A stretch of DNA of 10,406 nucleotides. Origin: CAVYGB01 sp046734815 (GTDB lineage Bacteria > Myxococcota_A > Polyangia > Fen-1088). Of this stretch, positions 6,606-10,406 are shown in pieces. Location: NCBI GenBank assembly GCA_046734815.1, contig JBKPRZ010000402.1, positions 1 to 10,406 of the forward strand, in the 5' to 3' direction. Every line of letters starts with the position of its first letter. The first letter of the stretch is position 1. The notes beneath the pieces were generated by a model. It worked only from the letters and a program-made list of their open reading frames with translations. It was not told the DNA's origin and did no database searches. The position numbers were made by a program, and so were the translations under genes.

Positions 6606-8230
6606 TCGCCCGGGCGGCCCGGGCGGGTCGGTGGCTGTTCGCGCTGGCGCCGGTGGCGGTGGCGGTGGCGGTGGCCGCACCCGTGTCGGACGGACAGATC
6701 AGCCTGGCGGGCCGGTATCAGGTGTCGCTCACCCCGCGCCAGCAACCATTGCCCATCAACGCCTGGCTCGAGTGGGACATCCAGGTCCAGCGCCGCGACG
6801 GCGCGCCGGTGGCGCTGCGCGATCTGGTGCTCGACGGCGGCATGCCCGCCCACGGCCACGGCCTGCCTACCGCCCCGGTGATCGTGCCCACCGACGTCCC
6901 GGGTGCCTTCGTGGCCCAGGGCGTGCGGTTCAACATGCCGGGGCGCTGGGAGCTGAGGGTGCTGGCGGTGGACGAGCGCGGGACCGACAGCGCGGTCTTT
7001 CCCGTGGAGGTCCAGGCGCCACCGCTGGCGGCTGGCGGCCCGGAGCCAGGATGGACCGGCTCCGAGCGCGCGGTGCTGCGTTCGCTCTGGATCGGATCGC
7101 TGCCGGCCCCGCCCCCGGATCCGTCCAACCGGGTCGCCGACGATGCGCGCGCCGCCGCCTGGGGCCAGCGGCTGTTCTTCGATCCCGGGCTCAGCAGCAA
7201 CGGCCACATCTCCTGCGCCAGCTGCCATCAGCCCCGGTGGCGGTTCAGCGACGGGCGGCGCACCGGCCGCGGGGTTCGGGCGCTGGACCGGAACACCCCC
7301 GGCCTGGGTGGGGTGGCTTACGCGCACTGGTTCTACTGGGACGGGCGGCGGGACAGCGCCTGGGCGCAGGCCCTGGGGCCGATCGAGTCCCCCGCGGAGA
7401 TGGACGCCACACGCGTCGAGGTCCTGCGCTACATCGAACGTGACCAGCTTCCGTCCTACCGGGCGCTGTTCGGCGCGCTACCCGATCTGGCCGGGCTCCC
7501 CCGGCGCGCCAGCCCGGCCAGCGACGAGGCCGCCCAGCGCGCCTGGAACGCGATCGCGCCCGCCCGACAGGTGGCGATCACGCGCGCGTTCGTGAACGTG
7601 GGCAAGGCCATCGCCGCCTACGAACGCCGCCTGCGGCCGGGCGTCGCTCCGTTCGACCGCTACGTCGAGGCGGTGCTGGCTGGCGACGCGGAGGCGGCCC
7701 GCGCGGCCATGAGCGACCGCGCCGTGGCCGGCCTGAAGCTGTTCCTGTCGGGCGACGCCCAGTGCCTGCGCTGCCACAACGGCCCGCTGTTCACCAACGG
7801 GGGATTTCACAACATCGGCACCGGCACCCTCGACGGCGAGCACCCCGACTTCGGCCGCTCCATCGGCATCCAGGCGCTGCTGGCCAGCGAGCTTCATTGC
7901 CTGGGCCCGCACAGCGACGACCCCACCCACAGCTGCCCGGAGCTCGCCTACCTGCAGCGGCACGGCGAGACCGGCTCGCTGGTGGGCGCCTTCAAGGTGC
8001 CCAGCCTGCGCAACGCCGCCGCCACCGCCCCCTACATGCACGACGGGCGCTTCGCCACCCTGCCCGAGGCCATCGCCCACTACCGACACCCCGCCCAGCC
8101 CCGCGCCCCGCTCGAGTTCCGCCCGCTGTTCGACATGACCCCCGAGCAGATCGAGTCGCTGGCCGCCTTCCTCCGCGCCCTCGACGCGCCGGTGATCGCC
8201 CCCACCCTGGCGGGCCGGTCGGGACCTTGA
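6602..8230 (+). CDS. YtkA/FixH-like domain fused to a MauG/cytochrome c peroxidase-type di-heme enzyme
   Basis: Periplasmic c-type di-heme protein of 542 residues. An N-terminal hydrophobic stretch (11-26, with repeated Val-Ala) fits a Sec signal peptide, as heme attachment outside the cytoplasm requires. A small beta domain (about 35-140) follows, with MPAHGHG at 81-87 and FNMPGRWEL at 110-118. This is the pattern of YtkA/FixH-type domains, often found with copper or other metal proteins. The di-heme part (about 150-535) has two heme motifs, CASCH (205-209) and CLRCH (388-392). It also has family signatures WRFSDGR (213-219), RNTPGL (230-235), WDGRRDS (246-252), LGPIESPAEM (258-267) and APYMHDGR (476-483). 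A short insert holds two extra cysteines (433 and 445). Relatives either reduce hydrogen peroxide or, like MauG and MbnH, use it to oxidise residues of a partner protein. Choosing between these needs the distal ligand of the second heme from an alignment. The frame is open far upstream, but that part is antisense-like noise inside the oxidase, so GTG 6602 is chosen. Confidence 0.93.
   Translation: MIARAARAGRWLFALAPVAVAVAVAAPVSDGQISLAGRYQVSLTPRQQPLPINAWLEWDIQVQRRDGAPVALRDLVLDGGMPAHGHGLPTAPVIVPTDVPGAFVAQGVRFNMPGRWELRVLAVDERGTDSAVFPVEVQAPPLAAGGPEPGWTGSERAVLRSLWIGSLPAPPPDPSNRVADDARAAAWGQRLFFDPGLSSNGHISCASCHQPRWRFSDGRRTGRGVRALDRNTPGLGGVAYAHWFYWDGRRDSAWAQALGPIESPAEMDATRVEVLRYIERDQLPSYRALFGALPDLAGLPRRASPASDEAAQRAWNAIAPARQVAITRAFVNVGKAIAAYERRLRPGVAPFDRYVEAVLAGDAEAARAAMSDRAVAGLKLFLSGDAQCLRCHNGPLFTNGGFHNIGTGTLDGEHPDFGRSIGIQALLASELHCLGPHSDDPTHSCPELAYLQRHGETGSLVGAFKVPSLRNAAATAPYMHDGRFATLPEAIAHYRHPAQPRAPLEFRPLFDMTPEQIESLAAFLRALDAPVIAPTLAGRSGP
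6652..6675 (+). repeat. Four tandem GGTGGC units inside a signal-peptide region
   Basis: GGTGGC is repeated four times without interruption at 6652-6675, encoding the Val-Ala run in the hydrophobic core of the di-heme protein's signal peptide. Because the unit is six bases, slippage would add or remove Val-Ala pairs without breaking the frame, changing signal length and hydrophobicity. Confidence 0.8.
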
Positions 8231-8250
8231 CCTGCGCGCGCGGGCGGCGG

Positions 8251-9789
8251 ATGACAGGCGGCATGGGTCCCGCCAGCCGGCTCGCCTGCGCCTGCCTCCT
8301 GATCCTCGGTGCCTGTGCCGCGCGCCGGCCGGCGGCGAACGGCTCGCCCCCGGCGGGCGGCCTCTGGATCCGCGACGTCACGCTGATCTCGCCGGAACGG
8401 GCCTCCCCGGTGGCGCACGCCCATGTGTTGATCCGCGACGGACGGATCAGCTGGGTGGGGAACGAGCCGCCCCCGCGCGACCTCGCGGCGTCAGCCACGG
8501 CGATAGACGGCGACGGTCGCTACCTGGTTCCCGGGCTGATCGACGGGCACGTGCACCTGGGGGAGGTCCCCGGCCTGGTCCAGGACCAGGAGGCTGCCTT
8601 CCCGCAGATGGTGGACAGCTACTTGCGCCAGCTCCCGCGCAGCTATCTCTACTTCGGCTTCACGGTGGTGGTGGACCTGAACGTGGTGGACCGCGCGCGC
8701 GTCGACCACCTGCGCGCGGCGACCGTCGGTCCGGCGGTGTTCGATTGTGGCAACGCGCTGGTGCTCGCCAACGGCTACCCGATGGCTTATGCGCCCTCGC
8801 CCGCGCGCTTCGCGCTGTTCCCGAACTTCCTCTACGATCCGCTCCAGGCGGCGACGATCCCGCCGTCGTACCCGCCCGCCGAGCACACGCCCGAAGCGGC
8901 GGTGGCCCGGGTGGCGGCCGGCGGCGGGATCTGCGTGAAGTCCCACTTCGAGCCCGGCTTCGGCGCCCAGCGCGGCCAGCTGCCGACGCCGACCGAGGCG
9001 CTGATGCGGCAGGTGCGCGAGGCCAGCCACCGCCATCGGCTGCCGCTGCTGCTGCACGCGAACTCGCTGACCGCCCACCGCTTCGCCGCCGCCATCCCGG
9101 TCGACGCGGTGGTGCACGGCCTCTGGAACTGGGAAGATGCCCGGGCCAGCGCGGGGCTGCCGGCCGAGGTGCAACGGGTCCTCGACGACGAGCGCAAGGC
9201 CGGTATCGCCGCCATGGCCACCCTGCGGGTCATGGGCGGGCTGGCCGATCTGTTCGCGCCGGCTTTCCTGGACGACTCCCACCTCGCGCAGGTTCTGCCC
9301 CCCGCCTTGCTGGCCTGGTACCGGGGCGAGGGCCAGTGGTTCGCGCGCGACATGCGCCGAGGATTCGGCAAGCTGCCCGATGCCCGCATCCGCGCAACCT
9401 TCGACGGCGGCGCCGACGCCGCCGGCGCCGCCATCCGCGCCTTCGCCGCCCAGGGCGGCCGGCTGCTGTTCGGCAGCGACACGCCGTCCGGTCCCATCTA
9501 CGCCAATCCGCCCGGCTACAACGGCTACCTCGAGCTTCTGGCGCTCGAGCGCGCGGGCGTCCCGCCCCGCCAGATCCTCGCCGCCGCCACCGCCACCAAC
9601 GCCGCCTTCTTCAACCTGGCCGCCGACTACGGCAGCGTCGAACCCGGCAAGCGGGCCAGCCTGCTGCTCCTGCGCGGCGACCCCCAGCGCAGCGTCGCCG
9701 CCTTCGACACCATCGAGCTCGTCATCCAGGGCGAGCGGGTGCTTCGCCGGGAGGAGCTGGCGGCGGGAGGCCCGCCTCCGGGCGGGTGA
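8251..9789 (+). CDS. Lipoprotein of the metal-dependent amidohydrolase superfamily
   Basis: Predicted metal-dependent hydrolase of 512 residues on the outer face of a membrane. The N-terminus reads as a lipoprotein signal with lipobox LGAC and acceptor Cys22. The fold follows the imidazolonepropionase/prolidase-like amidohydrolase plan: a small beta domain (about 38-95), a barrel starting with the metal motif GLIDGHVHLG (His100, His102), and a candidate bridging region VKSHFEPG (Lys230 and Glu234). It continues with His269 (LLLHANS), His289 (VVHGLW) and the catalytic Asp410 (LFGSDTPSGP), and closes with a C-terminal beta piece typical of the family (SVEPGKRASLLLL, 462-474). The substrate is not predictable. 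Relatives act on cyclic amides, dipeptides and organophosphates. It starts 20 bp after the di-heme gene on the same strand, so it is probably co-transcribed. ATG 8263 is an alternative start that keeps the lipobox. The frame is open further upstream, but that stretch overlaps the di-heme gene and has no start with a signal sequence. Confidence 0.92.
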   Translation: MTGGMGPASRLACACLLILGACAARRPAANGSPPAGGLWIRDVTLISPERASPVAHAHVLIRDGRISWVGNEPPPRDLAASATAIDGDGRYLVPGLIDGHVHLGEVPGLVQDQEAAFPQMVDSYLRQLPRSYLYFGFTVVVDLNVVDRARVDHLRAATVGPAVFDCGNALVLANGYPMAYAPSPARFALFPNFLYDPLQAATIPPSYPPAEHTPEAAVARVAAGGGICVKSHFEPGFGAQRGQLPTPTEALMRQVREASHRHRLPLLLHANSLTAHRFAAAIPVDAVVHGLWNWEDARASAGLPAEVQRVLDDERKAGIAAMATLRVMGGLADLFAPAFLDDSHLAQVLPPALLAWYRGEGQWFARDMRRGFGKLPDARIRATFDGGADAAGAAIRAFAAQGGRLLFGSDTPSGPIYANPPGYNGYLELLALERAGVPPRQILAAATATNAAFFNLAADYGSVEPGKRASLLLLRGDPQRSVAAFDTIELVIQGERVLRREELAAGGPPPGG

Positions 9790-10406
9790 GGCGCGAAGGA
9801 CGGCCGCAGGAGATCGCACGACGGCACCGCCAGGTCGTTCACGCGGTAAGGCTCGTGGCGCGAGTCGCGGAGCATGTCGATGATCGAGGCGGCGAACCGG
9901 GGGTGCACCGGCTCGAGCAAGCGCACGGTGTCCACCTGCCCGTCGCGGTCGAGGCAGACGCGCAAGGCGGGCCGATGCTGACCGGCGACTGCGTCGAACT
10001 CGGCGGGGGTGCGCGCGGGCGGTAGGTGCAAGGTGCGCGCCTTCTCGACCCGCGCGGGCGGTCGCGCGGCGGCCGGATGGGGCAACGGGGCCGTGCGGGG
10101 AACGACGACCGGATCGACCCGGGCGGTGATCCGAAGCGCGTCGCCCGCGGGATCTCTCGGTTCGGTGATCTCCACGGTGACGGTGGCCTCGGCGCTGAAG
10201 GGGACCTCGACCTCGAAGCGGCGCGCGACCACCAGCAGCGCTCCGGGGCGGCCGCGGTCGAAACGAATGGCGTGCACCTCCACCGTCAACGTTCCGGTGG
10301 CCTCCGCGGGCGGCACCACCATCGGCAACAGCCGCTGGCCGATGGCGGTGGCGACCCAGTACAGCCGGTAGGCCGGCGGCAGCCGGGTGCGGTAGCTGAC
10401 GTTGAA
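9627..10406 (-). CDS. TonB C-terminal-like domain protein (5' end outside window), overlapping the amidohydrolase
   Basis: The frame is open from the right edge to TAG at 9629-9627, giving 259 visible residues without the N-terminus. The first 100 or so residues are beta-rich (TGTLTVEVHAIRF, EVEVPFSAEATVTVEI), followed by a Pro/Ala/Arg-rich linker. The segment around 9820-9990 reads as a TonB C-terminal-like or AgmX/PglI-type domain: FDAVAGQHRPALRVCLDRDG, then VDTVRLLEPVHPRFAASI and EPYRVNDLAVPSCDLL. Two cysteines frame it, as in myxobacterial proteins of this style that I recall. The last 50-odd residues, from about 9789 down to 9627, are antisense to the amidohydrolase and low in complexity (PHPPGGGPPAASSS and onward). 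The domain ends before that tail, so the tail may be a neutral read-through extension. Function is unknown. TTG 10328 and ATG 10322 are in-frame starts, but coding character continues upstream of both. Confidence 0.7.
   Translation of the reverse strand, partial: FNVSYRTRLPPAYRLYWVATAIGQRLLPMVVPPAEATGTLTVEVHAIRFDRGRPGALLVVARRFEVEVPFSAEATVTVEITEPRDPAGDALRITARVDPVVVPRTAPLPHPAAARPPARVEKARTLHLPPARTPAEFDAVAGQHRPALRVCLDRDGQVDTVRLLEPVHPRFAASIIDMLRDSRHEPYRVNDLAVPSCDLLRPSFAPHPPGGGPPAASSSRRSTRSPWMTSSMVSKAATLRWGSPRRSSRLARLPGSTLP
9762..9786. terminator. Alternating GC hairpins where the two convergent genes meet
   Basis: GGCGGG (9762-9767), CCCGCC (9771-9776) and GGCGGG (9781-9786) lie in a row. The middle arm can pair perfectly with either neighbour, with loops of 3 and 4 bases. 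It ends just before the amidohydrolase stop at 9787-9789 and lies inside the convergent gene. There is no T-tract on either strand, so an intrinsic terminator is doubtful. It could still pause polymerases from either side or aid factor-dependent termination. Confidence 0.3.

Noticed and set aside
4200..6680. Minus-strand open frame of 826 codons opposite the galactose oxidase
   Set aside because: Low-complexity composition, no recognisable family, and the plus strand carries the full oxidase. It also crosses the oxidase ribosome binding site and the GTGA junction.
7762..8250. Upstream extension of the amidohydrolase frame into the di-heme gene
   Set aside because: Pro/Arg-rich shadow sequence. 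The lipoprotein signal starting at 8251 marks the real N-terminus.
8491..9819. Minus-strand open frame of 442 codons opposite the amidohydrolase
   Set aside because: No domain, shadow-like composition, and the metal-binding motifs are on the plus strand.
1..10406. tRNA or rRNA genes, CRISPR arrays, insertion sequences
   Set aside because: I saw no regularly spaced direct repeats, transposase motifs, terminal inverted repeats or rRNA-like conserved stretches. I could not run a covariance search for tRNAs, but the gaps between genes are short and show no cloverleaf I could recognise.

Overview
The window is very GC-rich DNA in which every real gene shows strong G/C bias at the third codon position. 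This also produces long spurious antisense reading frames. The gene content points to a predatory or soil-type Myxococcota (myxobacterial) genome, or a close relative. It has an ECF sigma factor with a C-terminal extension, several large secreted or lipid-anchored enzymes, a MauG/cytochrome c peroxidase-type protein, and a TonB C-terminal-like protein of a style common in myxobacteria. The assignment rests on gene style and memory of families, not on a marker gene.

Layout, left to right. (1) 1-604, minus strand: an ECF sigma factor that runs off the left edge. (2) 605-786: a divergent promoter region with a GGAAC element, a TTGACC element and a small inverted repeat. (3) 787-4119, plus: a secreted, possibly lipid-anchored subtilisin-like (S8) protease of about 1,110 residues, whose N-terminal half resembles a protease family best known from Streptomyces. 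(4) 4120-4241: a 122-bp gap with a second GGAAC element and a strong ribosome binding site. (5) 4242-6605, plus: a secreted galactose oxidase with two N-terminal ricin-type lectin domains and every copper-radical active-site residue in place. (6) 6602-8230, plus: overlapping the oxidase stop codon as GTGA, a periplasmic di-heme peroxidase/MauG homologue with an N-terminal YtkA/FixH-like domain. (7) 8251-9789, plus: a lipoprotein of the metal-dependent amidohydrolase superfamily. (8) 9627-10406, minus: a partial TonB C-terminal-like protein that converges on and overlaps the amidohydrolase.

The most interesting unit is the tight gene set 4242-9789. A lectin-anchored copper radical oxidase would produce hydrogen peroxide while oxidising a galactose-like C6 alcohol. 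The next gene, translationally coupled to it, is a di-heme enzyme of a family that either removes peroxide or uses it to oxidise protein residues. Its extra domain carries a Met/His motif of the kind found in copper-related proteins. The pair could be a peroxide source and sink, an electron-transfer pair, or an oxidase with a dedicated maturation or copper-supply partner. This reading is inference. The individual family calls for the protease, oxidase, di-heme protein and amidohydrolase are strong. A galactose oxidase-like gene (fbfB) is known to take part in fruiting-body formation in the myxobacterium Stigmatella aurantiaca, so a cell-surface or developmental role is plausible.
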